From Streptomyces sparsogenes (GTDB taxonomy: Bacteria > Actinomycetota > Actinomycetes > Streptomycetales > Streptomycetaceae): a stretch of DNA of 39,563 nt. Position numbers and translations under genes: made by a program. The DNA lies in assembly GCF_001704635.1 (NCBI RefSeq), contig NZ_MAXF01000149.1:1-39563 (forward strand), written 5' to 3'. The notes beneath the pieces are model-generated. The model saw only the letters and a program-made list of their open reading frames with translations. It was not told the DNA's origin and ran no database searches. Positions 18,617 to 26,275 of this stretch are shown here, piece after piece; the first letter of the stretch is position 1, and each line of letters starts with the position of its first letter.

Positions 18617-19816
18617 ATGAACGTGGTTGACGGCAAGTGGCCCAGGTGGGGCGCTGATGCGGGACTGGTCGCCCTGGCGTTGCTGCCACCGCTGCTCTCC
18701 CAGCCGTACGCCGACCCGTCGGGGCCGGCGTGGGCGTCCGTCATCGGCTACGAGGCGGTGGCCGTGGTGGTTCTGGTGCTGCGACGGCGGATGCCGGCGA
18801 CGGCCTTCGTCGCCGGACTCGGTGCGCTCGTGGCGGCGTTGGTGACGAGTGCCGGCGAGGGGGGCAAGCTGACCCCGCTGGTCTTCGTGCCGCTCGCCGT
18901 GCTGCTCTACAACCTGGGCAGCCGCTGCACCAGATGGCCGCGCGCCGGGTCGGCGCTGCTCGGCGGTGGTGTGATGGTGCTGGTCGGCCTGTGGCTGAAC
19001 CGGATGACGGCCGGCGCCAGTGAGTTCCGGGGCGGCCTGGACGTCTTCGCCGCCCTGGCTCCGATGCCACTGGCGTGGGCGATGGGTTTCGCCGCACGTT
19101 CCCGGCGGGCGCTGCTCGTCGCGGCCGAGCAGCGGGCGGTCGAGGCCAGGCGCGCCCAGCGCCTGGAGGCGGCGCAGGCAACACAGCGGGAGCGGGCGCG
19201 GATCGCCCGCGAGATGCACGATGTGGTCGCCCACTCGCTCACCCTGCTCGTCGTGCACGCCGAGACCCTGCGGGCCCGCGGCGACGAGCTGCCCGACTGG
19301 GCCCGGGCCCAGGTCGACGGTGTGGCGGCGGCGGGCCGGCAGAGCAGTGGCGAGCTGCGTGACCTGCTGCGGATGCTGCGCGATCCCGCGGAGGCGGCCC
19401 CGTTGCAACCGGTGCCCGGACTCGGTGAGCTGGGTGCCCTGCTGGACAGCCACCGCGCCGCGGGCGGAACGGTCGAGGTGCGGTGGGGGACGGCGGAGAC
19501 CGCGCTGGAGTCGTTGCCGGCTCCGGTGCAGTCGGCGGGGTACCGCATCGTGCAGGAAGCGCTGGCCAACGCCCGCCGTCACGCGCCCGGCGCGCCGGTC
19601 CGGCTCACCGTCGACGGCACAGCCGGCCGGCTGCGGTGCGAGGTGGAGAACAGCCGCGGGGCGCGGCGCGGCACGGCCGGTGCGGGGGTCGGGCTCGGGC
19701 TGGTCAGTATGCGTGAACGGGTGGACGCGCTGGGCGGCGAACTGGCCGCTGGACCGACCGGCGACGGCGGCTTCCGCGTCGTGGCCACGATACCGTTGGA
19801 GGATGCCGGTGCCTGA
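18617..19816 (+). CDS. NarL-type sensor histidine kinase
   Basis: A 399-residue kinase (411 if the ATG at 18581 is used). The N-terminal third has four to five membrane helices and no large outer domain. The HisKA_3 box RARIAREMHDVVAHSL holds the phosphoacceptor His (about 201) and the ATPase domain has VQEALANARRHA and GLGLVSMRERV. It phosphorylates the response regulator whose GTG start lies within its last codons (8-base overlap). The pair sits directly upstream of a class-C-like lipoprotein gene, a possible target, though there is a 269-base gap. Confidence 0.9.
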   Translation: MNVVDGKWPRWGADAGLVALALLPPLLSQPYADPSGPAWASVIGYEAVAVVVLVLRRRMPATAFVAGLGALVAALVTSAGEGGKLTPLVFVPLAVLLYNLGSRCTRWPRAGSALLGGGVMVLVGLWLNRMTAGASEFRGGLDVFAALAPMPLAWAMGFAARSRRALLVAAEQRAVEARRAQRLEAAQATQRERARIAREMHDVVAHSLTLLVVHAETLRARGDELPDWARAQVDGVAAAGRQSSGELRDLLRMLRDPAEAAPLQPVPGLGELGALLDSHRAAGGTVEVRWGTAETALESLPAPVQSAGYRIVQEALANARRHAPGAPVRLTVDGTAGRLRCEVENSRGARRGTAGAGVGLGLVSMRERVDALGGELAAGPTGDGGFRVVATIPLEDAGA

Positions 19817-20474
19817 GCGGATCAGCGTGCTCGTGGTGGACGACGAGCCGATCATCCGCGCCGGCCTGAGCGCGATCCTGGACAGTCAGGCCGACCTCTC
19901 CGTGGCCGGCACCGCCGGGGACGGCGAGGAGGCCGTCGAGGCGTGCGCGCGGCTGAGGCCGGACGTCCTGCTGGTGGACATCCGCATGCCGCGCCGGAAC
20001 GGGCTGTGGGCGCTGGCCGAGCTGGGCCGCCGGGGGCTCCTCGGACCGGGGCGGAGCCAGGTGCTCATGCTGACGACGTTCGACCTGGATGAATACGTCG
20101 ACGAGGCGCTGGCGGCCGGGGCGTCCGGATTCCTGCTGAAGAACAGTCCGTACGAGGAGCTGACCGGGGCGGTGCGGGCGGCGGCGGCCGGGCACAGCGC
20201 GCTGAGCCCGGCGGTGACCCGCCGGATCATCGAGGGGCATCTGAGCGGCCGGCAGTGGCCCAGTGACCAGGACCTGGCCCGGCTGAGGGACCTCACCGAG
20301 CGGGAGCGCGACGTGCTGCGGCTGGTCGGGGACGGGCTGAGCAACGCCGAGATCGCCGGCCGGCTCGTGGTGAGCCTGCACACGGTGAAGACGCACGTCA
20401 GCCGCATGCTCGCGAAGACCGGCTGCCAGAGCCGGGCGCAGGCGGCGGTGCTGGCCAGGAACACGCTGTCCTGA
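19809..20474 (+). CDS. NarL/LuxR-type response regulator
   Basis: A 221-residue regulator: REC domain with VVDDEP and acceptor Asp57 in LLVDIRMPRRNG, and a LuxR helix-turn-helix (about 155-215; LTERERDVLRLVGDG, VSLHTVKTHVSRML). GTG at 19809 was preferred because GGAGG ends six bases before it, whereas the in-frame ATG at 19803 directly touches the ribosome site. Translationally coupled to the kinase upstream. Confidence 0.92.
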   Translation: MPERISVLVVDDEPIIRAGLSAILDSQADLSVAGTAGDGEEAVEACARLRPDVLLVDIRMPRRNGLWALAELGRRGLLGPGRSQVLMLTTFDLDEYVDEALAAGASGFLLKNSPYEELTGAVRAAAAGHSALSPAVTRRIIEGHLSGRQWPSDQDLARLRDLTERERDVLRLVGDGLSNAEIAGRLVVSLHTVKTHVSRMLAKTGCQSRAQAAVLARNTLS

Positions 20475-20743
20475 CGCGTTCCGACGGATTCCGAGGCGTC
20501 CTGGCATTCCTGACGGGCCCACATGTCCCGACGCTCCTGCCGTCCACGTCACTCCTTGTCATTCCCTGTCATTCCTTGGAGTGACCCGGCGCCCACGGGA
20601 AGCCCGCCATCGAGCGATGTGCCGGGTGGCTGCCGCTGGCTGAATGGTTGCTGTGCGGGCGGGGCCGCCGCCAGGCCGGGCAGCGGGAAGAACACCCGGG
20701 TCCCGCCGCGCGAAGCAACCGTCATGCGCCGAAGGGAACCGCC

Positions 20744-22036
20744 ATGTCCGCACACACACCGTCTCGCCACCAGCTCCTGCGCGGGGCGCTCACCGTGGCG
20801 TTGGCGACCGCTATGAGCGGGGTCCTCATGGGCTGCTCCGACGCGGAGCCAAAGGCGGGGTCGAGCGCGGCGAAGACCTCGGTCGAGCAGGCCGCCTCGG
20901 CCGACGAGCGGCTGGCCGGCCTCGCGCGGAAGGCGGCGGACGGGGGTTCCCTGGGGGTGATCGTCCGGGTCGACCGCGGCAAGGGGGCGCCCGTGGAGAT
21001 CGCGCGGCAGGCCGCCTGGACGAAGGCGGATCACCGCATCGCCGCCACCGACCAGTTCAGAGTCGGGTCCAACACCAAGACGGTCACCGCGACCCTCGTG
21101 CTGCAACAGGTCGCCAAGGGCAGGATCAACCTGGCCGACTCGGTGGAGAAGTGGCTGCCCGGACTGGTCAAGGGCGGTGAGAACATCACCGTCCGGATGC
21201 TGCTCAACCACACCAGCGGTCTGGACGACTTCCTGTTGACGCCGGAGTTCCTGCCCTCCCTCACCGGCCGGCAGCAGCGCACCTGGCGGCCGGAGGACCT
21301 CCTGGCCATCACTCCCGAGCAGGATCCGCCGGCCGAGCCCGGTGAGAAGTACTCCTACAGCAACGCCAACTACGCGGCCCTCGGGCTGATCCTGGAGAAG
21401 GCGACCGGGAGCAGCCTGGCCGAGCTGATCGAGCAGAAGATCACCAAGCCCTTGGGGATGAAGGACTCGTTCCTGGCCGTGAACGCCGACTGGCCCACCG
21501 GGAAGCAGCACGTGACCGGCTACGAGCCGGACGCCGAGCGCCTGAGGGACATCCTCTCCCCGGCCGTGGAGCTGCCCGAAGGCGTCGGATTCAAGGGCCC
21601 CGAACGCCCCGGGGACAACATCGACACCACCGCCATCGACCCGAGCTGGGCCTGGGCGGCGGGAGCCATGGTCTCCACAGCACAGGACTGGCAGCGCTTC
21701 CTGACCGCGCTGATGTCCGGCGAGCTGCTGCCCAAGGCCCAGATGAAGCAGATGCGCACCACCGTCGCCGCCCCCGAGGAAGGCGGCGGTTACGGACTCG
21801 GCCTGATGAAGGTCAACACCTCCTGTGGCACCGTCTGGGGGCACACCGGCGGCCTGCCCGGCTACTCCAGCGAGATCTACACCGACGCCGGCGGACACCG
21901 CAGCGTCGCGGTCCTGACCAGCACGAACTTCGGCATCAAGGAGAAGGCGGCCGCGACCGCGAACAAGGCCCTCGTCGAAGCGGCAACCTGCCGCATGCTG
22001 GGCAAGCCGCTGCCCGCGGAGAGCTCCGGCGAGTGA
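20744..22036 (+). CDS. Class C beta-lactamase/DD-peptidase-like lipoprotein
   Basis: A 430-residue serine hydrolase. The N-terminus is a lipoprotein signal with lipobox LMGC (Cys31), so the protein is anchored outside the membrane. Catalytic motifs of the class C/DD-carboxypeptidase family are intact: SNTK (Ser about 109, Lys 112), YSN (about 205) and HTGG (about 367). Streptomyces DD-peptidases of this kind act on the peptidoglycan stem peptide; some relatives are esterases. GAAGGG lies seven bases before the ATG. The 269-base gap upstream holds two copies of TCATTCC(C/T)TG and nothing else clear. Possibly controlled by the two-component pair upstream. Confidence 0.88.
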   Translation: MSAHTPSRHQLLRGALTVALATAMSGVLMGCSDAEPKAGSSAAKTSVEQAASADERLAGLARKAADGGSLGVIVRVDRGKGAPVEIARQAAWTKADHRIAATDQFRVGSNTKTVTATLVLQQVAKGRINLADSVEKWLPGLVKGGENITVRMLLNHTSGLDDFLLTPEFLPSLTGRQQRTWRPEDLLAITPEQDPPAEPGEKYSYSNANYAALGLILEKATGSSLAELIEQKITKPLGMKDSFLAVNADWPTGKQHVTGYEPDAERLRDILSPAVELPEGVGFKGPERPGDNIDTTAIDPSWAWAAGAMVSTAQDWQRFLTALMSGELLPKAQMKQMRTTVAAPEEGGGYGLGLMKVNTSCGTVWGHTGGLPGYSSEIYTDAGGHRSVAVLTSTNFGIKEKAAATANKALVEAATCRMLGKPLPAESSGE

Positions 22037-22052
22037 CCACCGAGGAGGCGGG

Positions 22053-22883
22053 TCAGATCTCCCGGGCGCGGGCCATCAGGGAGCGCCCGATGAGAACACA
22101 GGTGACGACCGCGACGCCGAGCAGCACCAGCATCCAGGGCCAGGCGGCGCCGAACCCGAAGAGGGCCCCGTCGCGGATGCAGCGGATCCCGTACGTCACG
22201 GGATTGCCCCAGGACAGCCATCGCAGCACGGGGGCCATCTGCGGCGCCGGATAGAACGACGGGCTGGCGAACAGCAGCGTCGGCGCGAGCACGTTGATGG
22301 TCACCGAGAAGCGCTGGAAGTCCTGGAAGAACGTGGCGAGCAGCAGATACAGGCCGTTGAAGGCCATGGAGGCGACCGCGATCCCGCACAGGACCGCCAC
22401 CCAATGGCTCGGTGGCCAGCGGAAGGTGAACACCAGCAGCGAGACACCGAGCGCGGCCAGGCTCTGCAGGAGGACCAGCAGCGTGCTGACGAGGAGCTTG
22501 CCCGCCACATAGCTGCCGCGCCGCAGCGGGTAGGACCAGAGTTCGACGTCCATCCGGCCCAGGCGCTCCTGGAAGAGGGACGTCCCCGCGGTGGTGGCCG
22601 CCGCGAGCATCGACGAGAGCAGCAGGGCGGGGACGGCGAACTCCGGGTAGCCGATGGGCCGGCCCTCGTACCGCACCTCCCCGACCAGGCGGGACAGAGA
22701 GGTGGCGAACAGCAGCAGATAGACGGCGCTCGGAGTGATGGCCAGCAGCAGATTGGTGCGGTTGCGGGTGAGGAGGAGGTACTCGCGGTACATCGTCGCC
22801 GCGACATCGCCGCGCAGCGGGGACGGCCGGGCCGGTGCGGGCGCCGTGGCCCCGGGCGGTGGCGGAGCGAGGTCAGCCGTCAT
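22053..22883 (-). CDS. ABC-2 type transporter permease of the RiPP operon
   Basis: A 276-residue permease with a Pro/Ala-rich cytoplasmic N-terminus and six hydrophobic segments, including LLLAITPSAVYLLLFATSL, FAVPALLLSSMLAAATTAG and a final MLVLLGVAVVTCVLIG. The region WLSWGNPVTYGIRCIRDGAL is the typical ABC-2 signature before the last helix. Its start overlaps the end of the ATPase gene by 11 bases, so the two are coupled. Last gene of the RiPP operon; with the ATPase it presumably exports the modified peptide or confers self-protection. Ends 16 bases from the convergent lipoprotein gene. Confidence 0.88.
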   Translation of the reverse strand: MTADLAPPPPGATAPAPARPSPLRGDVAATMYREYLLLTRNRTNLLLAITPSAVYLLLFATSLSRLVGEVRYEGRPIGYPEFAVPALLLSSMLAAATTAGTSLFQERLGRMDVELWSYPLRRGSYVAGKLLVSTLLVLLQSLAALGVSLLVFTFRWPPSHWVAVLCGIAVASMAFNGLYLLLATFFQDFQRFSVTINVLAPTLLFASPSFYPAPQMAPVLRWLSWGNPVTYGIRCIRDGALFGFGAAWPWMLVLLGVAVVTCVLIGRSLMARAREI

Positions 22884-23823
22884 GTCCGGCCCCCACGAGC
22901 GTCAGGAAGGCGTCCTCGAGCGACGGTGTGCGGTACTCGACCGCGCCGATGCCGATCCCCAGGGCCTCCGCGCGGGTGAGCAGCGCCGGCAGGCAGGCCC
23001 GGGTGCCCTGGCCCTTCACCTCGACATGGCCCTCGCCGACGCTCACCCGCAGCTGCGGCCCGCCCCGTCCGAGCACGGCCAGCAGTTCGCCGGTGTCCCG
23101 CGGGCGGTCCGGGCGGACCAGCGCCACCTGGCCGCCGAACCGTTCGGCGAGTTCGCGCGGGGCGGCGAACTCCACCAGCCTGCCGTGGTTGATCACCAGC
23201 ACCCGGCGGCAGTTGCGCTCCAGCTCCTCCACGTAGTGACTGGTCCACAGGATGGTCGTGCCCTGCCGGCGGCGCAGGTCGTGCAGCAGGCTCCACACCT
23301 GGTGGCGGCCGCTCACATCCAGCCCGGCGGAGGGCTCGTCGAGCAGGAGCAGCGGCGGATCGCCGAGCAACGCGCGGATGACCTGGAACCGCCTTCGCTC
23401 GCCACCGGAGAGGGTGAAGGCCAGCTGGCCGGTCTTGCCGGCCAGGCCGAAGGCGGCGAGCAGATCGTCCACCTGCCGCCGGATGTCGCGCCAGCGCAGC
23501 CCCTTGAACGCGGCGGTGATCCGCAGATTGTCCAGCGCGGGCAGCATCATGTCGAACGGCCCGTTCTGGTGGACCGCGCCGATGCGGCGCTTCGCGGCCC
23601 CCGTGGGCTCCGCGGGATCGACCCCGAACACCTCCAGGGTGCCCCGGGTGGGCACGGTGGCACCGCAGATCATTTTGGTGAGCGTCGTCTTCCCCGCCCC
23701 GTTCGGGCCCAGCAGGCCGATGACCGCACCCGGCTCGATGTCGAAGGACAGGTCGCTCACCGCGTCCTGTGTCATCCCGCTGTACCGCTTGACCAGGCCG
23801 TCCGCGTGGACCGCGGCCGTCAT
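22873..23823 (-). CDS. ABC transporter ATP-binding protein of the RiPP operon
   Basis: A 316-residue ATPase with Walker A GPNGAGKTT (about residue 40), Q-loop GAVHQN, signature LSGGERRR, Walker B LLLLDEPSAGLD and the switch His in LWTSHY. The C-terminal 80 residues form the usual extra domain of drug- and peptide-export ATPases (DrrA-like). Its ATG overlaps the TGA of the PqqD-like gene (ATGA), so translation is coupled. Together with the permease downstream it makes an exporter with no fused peptidase domain, so leader removal must be done by another protease. Confidence 0.92.
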   Translation of the reverse strand: MTAAVHADGLVKRYSGMTQDAVSDLSFDIEPGAVIGLLGPNGAGKTTLTKMICGATVPTRGTLEVFGVDPAEPTGAAKRRIGAVHQNGPFDMMLPALDNLRITAAFKGLRWRDIRRQVDDLLAAFGLAGKTGQLAFTLSGGERRRFQVIRALLGDPPLLLLDEPSAGLDVSGRHQVWSLLHDLRRRQGTTILWTSHYVEELERNCRRVLVINHGRLVEFAAPRELAERFGGQVALVRPDRPRDTGELLAVLGRGGPQLRVSVGEGHVEVKGQGTRACLPALLTRAEALGIGIGAVEYRTPSLEDAFLTLVGAGHDG

Positions 23824-24131
23824 GCCGAGGGGCCCGGGGCCGGGGCCGGGGCCGGGGCGTCCGCGGCCAGCAGGAGCCCCTGCCCGGCCAGCGAGTCCAG
23901 GAAGTCGCGCACGTCCCGCGCGACCACGGCCGCCTGCGCGGTGTCCTCGAGGGCGTAGCGCCGCACCGTCTCCGTCACGACGGCATCGACGGTCCGCCCC
24001 TCGGACACCAGGAGCCACAGCTCGGCCGCCGTGCTGTTGAGCGTCTGGAACTCACCCGACCCGGCGTCGTAGAGCCGCACTTCGCCGTCGTCGGCCATCC
24101 AGACGACATCGGTGGCGATCCGGTAGCGCAT
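23820..24131 (-). CDS. PqqD-like RiPP recognition element
   Basis: A 103-residue protein of the PqqD/RRE fold. YDAGSGEFQTLNSTAAELWLL is the characteristic beta-hairpin plus helix, followed by EGRTVDAVV and a C-terminal helix DVRDFLDSLAGQGLL; the last 15 residues are an Ala/Pro tail. PqqD proteins bind the leader of the precursor and present it to the radical SAM enzyme, which is encoded just upstream (12-base gap). The downstream ATPase start overlaps its stop. Confidence 0.88.
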   Translation of the reverse strand: MRYRIATDVVWMADDGEVRLYDAGSGEFQTLNSTAAELWLLVSEGRTVDAVVTETVRRYALEDTAQAAVVARDVRDFLDSLAGQGLLLAADAPAPAPAPGPSA

Positions 24132-24143
24132 GGGCGTCTCCCT

Positions 24144-25562
24144 TCAGTCGACGAGGGGCAGCAGGCGGCGGCCGGCGGTCTTCCAGTCCTCGTACACCGG
24201 ATGGACCGTGTCGTCCCGGACCAGATGGGGGCGGAGCATCTCCTCCTGGTGCTCGACCAGTTGCCGCCCGTCCACCCCGGTGGCCCGCCACCAGTTGGAG
24301 ATCATGGAGTGGCGCAGCATCCGGCACAGATGCCGGCCGTTGCGGTGCACATCGCCGGTCTCCGCCATGTGATAAGCCCGGCAGCCACCGCCGCAGGCCG
24401 CCCGGATGTAGCAGCGCCGGCAGTCCTTGAGATTCTCGCCGCTGAATACGCTGTTGGTGCGCATATCGGCCAGCACCGGGGCCGCGAAGAGTTCGGCCAG
24501 CGGGCGCTGCCGTACGTTACCGGCCTTGTGCACGGGCTCGGTGACGAGCTTGCACGGATAGACATCGCCCAGCGAATTCACATATATTTCGTTTCCGCCC
24601 ATGCCGCAATTACCTCTGATGGAACAGGGCTTGGCGGCCCGGGGACCGTCGGGCAGCAGTTTGTCGGCCATCGGATTGACCCAGAAGAATTCCTGGATCT
24701 TCTGGAAGTCCAGCCATCCGAAGTCGTATCCGTCGGTCGCGGCGCGGCCGAGATCCGAGTGGTACATGAGGCGCACCCGGCGCACCTTGAGATCGTCCAC
24801 GAATGCGCAGACCTTCTCCAGCGCGTCCACGTTCTCCGGGGTCACCACGTGATTGATGACGGGCACGACACCCGCCTCGTTGAGCAGGCCGAGGCCCTTG
24901 CCGGTCCGCGCGAAGGTGCCCTTGCCGCGGGTGCGCTCGTGGATCTCGGCCGTGCCGCCGTCGATGCTCACGGTCACCGTGCCGAAGATCTCCGCGATCC
25001 GCCGCGCGGTCCCGGGCGTGCGGATCATCGTGCCGTTGGTGATCATGTTGGTGGTCAGGCCCCGCGCGCGGGCGTGCGCGGCGACCTCGAAGAGGTCCTT
25101 GCGCAGCATCGGCTCCCCGCCGGTGAAGATGAACTGCCGCACGCCCATGTCGGCCGCCTGGTCGACGAGGTCGAGCGACTCCTCGGTGGTCAGCTCGCCG
25201 GGCAGGCACTTCTCCGAAGAGGCGTAACAGTACGGACAGCGCAGATTGCAACCGTCGGTGATCGCGTAGTAGACGGTCGTGAGATCCGGCTCGGGGTGGC
25301 GCACCGCCGGGCGGTGCCCGGGCAGATAGACGATCCACTTGAGGACCAGGGTGGCCAGCACGCGCTCCACGTCGACGGACCCGTCGCCGGGCGACGGGGG
25401 CGCCTGGCCGCGGCCCAGTGCCTCCAGGACGGTGGATTCCGGCTCGGTCAGCACACACCAGGCGGCCAGCTCGGGATTGGTGACCAGCCGCCTTCCCGAG
25501 TGCCGGAAATAGACGAGATCTTCCGGAACGATCAGGTCGTACCACTGCTCCAGCAGCTTCAT
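24144..25562 (-). CDS. Radical SAM/SPASM peptide maturase
   Basis: A 472-residue enzyme. Residues 1-90 look like a winged-helix, RRE-like extension (YDLIVPEDLVYFRHSG). The radical SAM cluster site is CNLRCPYC (Cys105, 109, 112), with IFTGGEP binding SAM. The C-terminal SPASM region (about 310-430) has CSIRGNCGMGG, VYPCKL, DCRRCYIRAACGGGC and a final Cys near 425, enough for two more iron-sulfur clusters. This class installs C-C or C-S links in peptides (PqqE, ranthipeptide and sactipeptide enzymes). GGAGG lies six bases before the ATG. Preceded by a 45-residue precursor and an attenuator hairpin, followed by a PqqD-like gene. The exact chemistry cannot be read from sequence; the Cys-rich substrate suggests thioethers. 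Confidence 0.92.
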   Translation of the reverse strand: MKLLEQWYDLIVPEDLVYFRHSGRRLVTNPELAAWCVLTEPESTVLEALGRGQAPPSPGDGSVDVERVLATLVLKWIVYLPGHRPAVRHPEPDLTTVYYAITDGCNLRCPYCYASSEKCLPGELTTEESLDLVDQAADMGVRQFIFTGGEPMLRKDLFEVAAHARARGLTTNMITNGTMIRTPGTARRIAEIFGTVTVSIDGGTAEIHERTRGKGTFARTGKGLGLLNEAGVVPVINHVVTPENVDALEKVCAFVDDLKVRRVRLMYHSDLGRAATDGYDFGWLDFQKIQEFFWVNPMADKLLPDGPRAAKPCSIRGNCGMGGNEIYVNSLGDVYPCKLVTEPVHKAGNVRQRPLAELFAAPVLADMRTNSVFSGENLKDCRRCYIRAACGGGCRAYHMAETGDVHRNGRHLCRMLRHSMISNWWRATGVDGRQLVEHQEEMLRPHLVRDDTVHPVYEDWKTAGRRLLPLVD

Positions 25563-25578
25563 CCTGTACCTCCAAAGA

Positions 25579-25616
25579 GCAGGCGGGGCGCCGGCCGTGC
25601 GCCGGGCCCCGCCTGC
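25579..25616 (-). terminator. Attenuator hairpin between RiPP precursor and maturase
   Basis: GCAGGCGGGGC (25579-25589) and GCCCCGCCTGC (25606-25616) are perfect 11-bp arms with a 16-base loop. On the coding strand the hairpin is followed by TCTTT and then the maturase ribosome site GGAGG. Partial termination or 3'-end protection here would give more precursor than enzyme mRNA, a common need in RiPP operons. Confidence 0.7.
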
Positions 25617-25646
25617 CGGCCGACGGGGAATGCCGAGGGCCGTGGG

Positions 25647-25784
25647 TCAGATCTCGAGTCTCTGCTCGGACTCGGCGTTACCGGAGCCGGCGCCGGCGCC
25701 GCCGCTGCAGTCACAGGAGCACGGGAGTTCCACGCCGAACTCGACGGGGAGCATTTCCGGCTTCACCCAGGCAGGCTTTTCCAT
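25647..25784 (-). CDS. RiPP precursor peptide, PqqA-like leader with CxCxC core
   Basis: A 45-residue ORF. AAAGGA lies six bases before the ATG. The leader carries W6-x-K8-P9 and then G17-x-E19, the same spacing as the W-x-K-P-x7-G-x-E block of the PQQ precursor PqqA. After this comes LPCSCDCSGGAGAGSG (residues 20-35): Cys22, 24 and 26 alternate with Ser and Asp, followed by a Gly-rich stretch and an acidic tail ending RLEI. The Tyr that PqqE links to Glu in PqqA is absent. It is the first gene of the operon with the radical SAM/SPASM enzyme, PqqD-like protein and exporter. Inference: a substrate for thioether or other Cys-based cross-links, or a metal ligand. The core boundary is not known. 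Confidence 0.82.
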   Translation of the reverse strand: MEKPAWVKPEMLPVEFGVELPCSCDCSGGAGAGSGNAESEQRLEI

Positions 25785-25796
25785 GGTTCATCCTTT

Positions 25797-25830
25797 CTCG
25801 GGACGGGGTGCTCGGGACGGGTGCTCGAGA
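25797..25830. repeat. Direct repeats in the RiPP mRNA leader
   Basis: CTCGGGACGGGGTG is followed at once by CTCGGGACGGGTG and a partial third CTCGAGA, 13-47 bases upstream of the precursor start. They could bind a regulator or shape the leader. Confidence 0.6.
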
Positions 25831-25948
25831 TCACCGCTTTTCGCGCGGGCCGGCCCCTTGTACTCAGGCGCGATCGACGATGGGCGCATGACGTATTCCC
25901 ATCGCAAGGGCGGGGTGTGGTTCCGCGGCGGATCTGCCGAGCCCTCAC

Positions 25949-25977
25949 AGCATTGGGGCAGCCGGTTGTGGTGTCAA
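25949..25977 (-). promoter_or_regulatory. Candidate promoter of the RiPP operon
   Basis: On the minus strand a perfect -35 box TTGACA (25972-25977) is followed after 17 bases by AATGCT (25949-25954) as a fair -10 box. Start near 25942 would leave a leader of about 158 bases before the precursor. This is the best housekeeping-type promoter seen in the 491-base gene-free stretch 25785-26275. Confidence 0.45.
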
Positions 25978-26174
25978 CGGGAACAGGGAAATCCGGATGT
26001 CCGGTGATCCGGGACCGGCGATCGGCGCCCCGGCCCGCACCCTGTTCACGCCATTTTCCCGCGCCGATTCCATGGCACCCCGAAAGACCCTTGCGCTGTG
26101 CGTCCCGATCATTTCCGCATTCGGTGGCGAGTGGCGGGGAATCATCAGAGTGACGGGAGTGGCCGGATTTTCGT

Positions 26175-26206
26175 CGGGCCCGCGCTTTCCGGGATGCGCG
26201 GGCCCG
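26175..26206. other. Strong hairpin in the gap between RiPP operon and Mut7-C gene
   Basis: CGGGCCCGCGC and GCGCGGGCCCG are perfect 11-bp arms with a 10-base loop, 70 bases upstream of the Mut7-C start. The rest of the gap holds the RiPP promoter and leader repeats; no other gene was seen. It may be an insulator, leader hairpin or part of a small RNA. Confidence 0.5.
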
Positions 26207-26275
26207 TCCCGGGGAGGCCCCCGCACCCCTCGCCCCCGTGCCCCGCCCGCGCCCGTGGCCTGGCATGCTGGCCGT

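Noticed and set aside
20475..20743. Terminator or small gene between response regulator and lipoprotein
   Set aside because: Only a weak five-pair GACGC/GCGTC dyad and a short TCATTCC direct repeat are present; neither is convincing.
16621..22036. A dedicated beta-lactam resistance island
   Set aside because: The MBL protein resembles UlaG-like hydrolases, the class-A-like enzyme lacks a visible Glu166 loop and the class-C-like one fits DD-peptidases; no resistance can be claimed from sequence.
22053..25784. A PQQ or mycofactocin biosynthesis cluster
   Set aside because: The PqqA Tyr is missing, no pqqB/pqqC-like or mycofactocin dehydrogenase/glycosyltransferase genes are adjacent, and the core is Cys-rich.
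25864..26275. Additional small RiPP precursors upstream of the first one
   Set aside because: I read the minus strand for ribosome site plus ATG/GTG combinations and found no second short ORF with Cys-rich or PqqA-like features.
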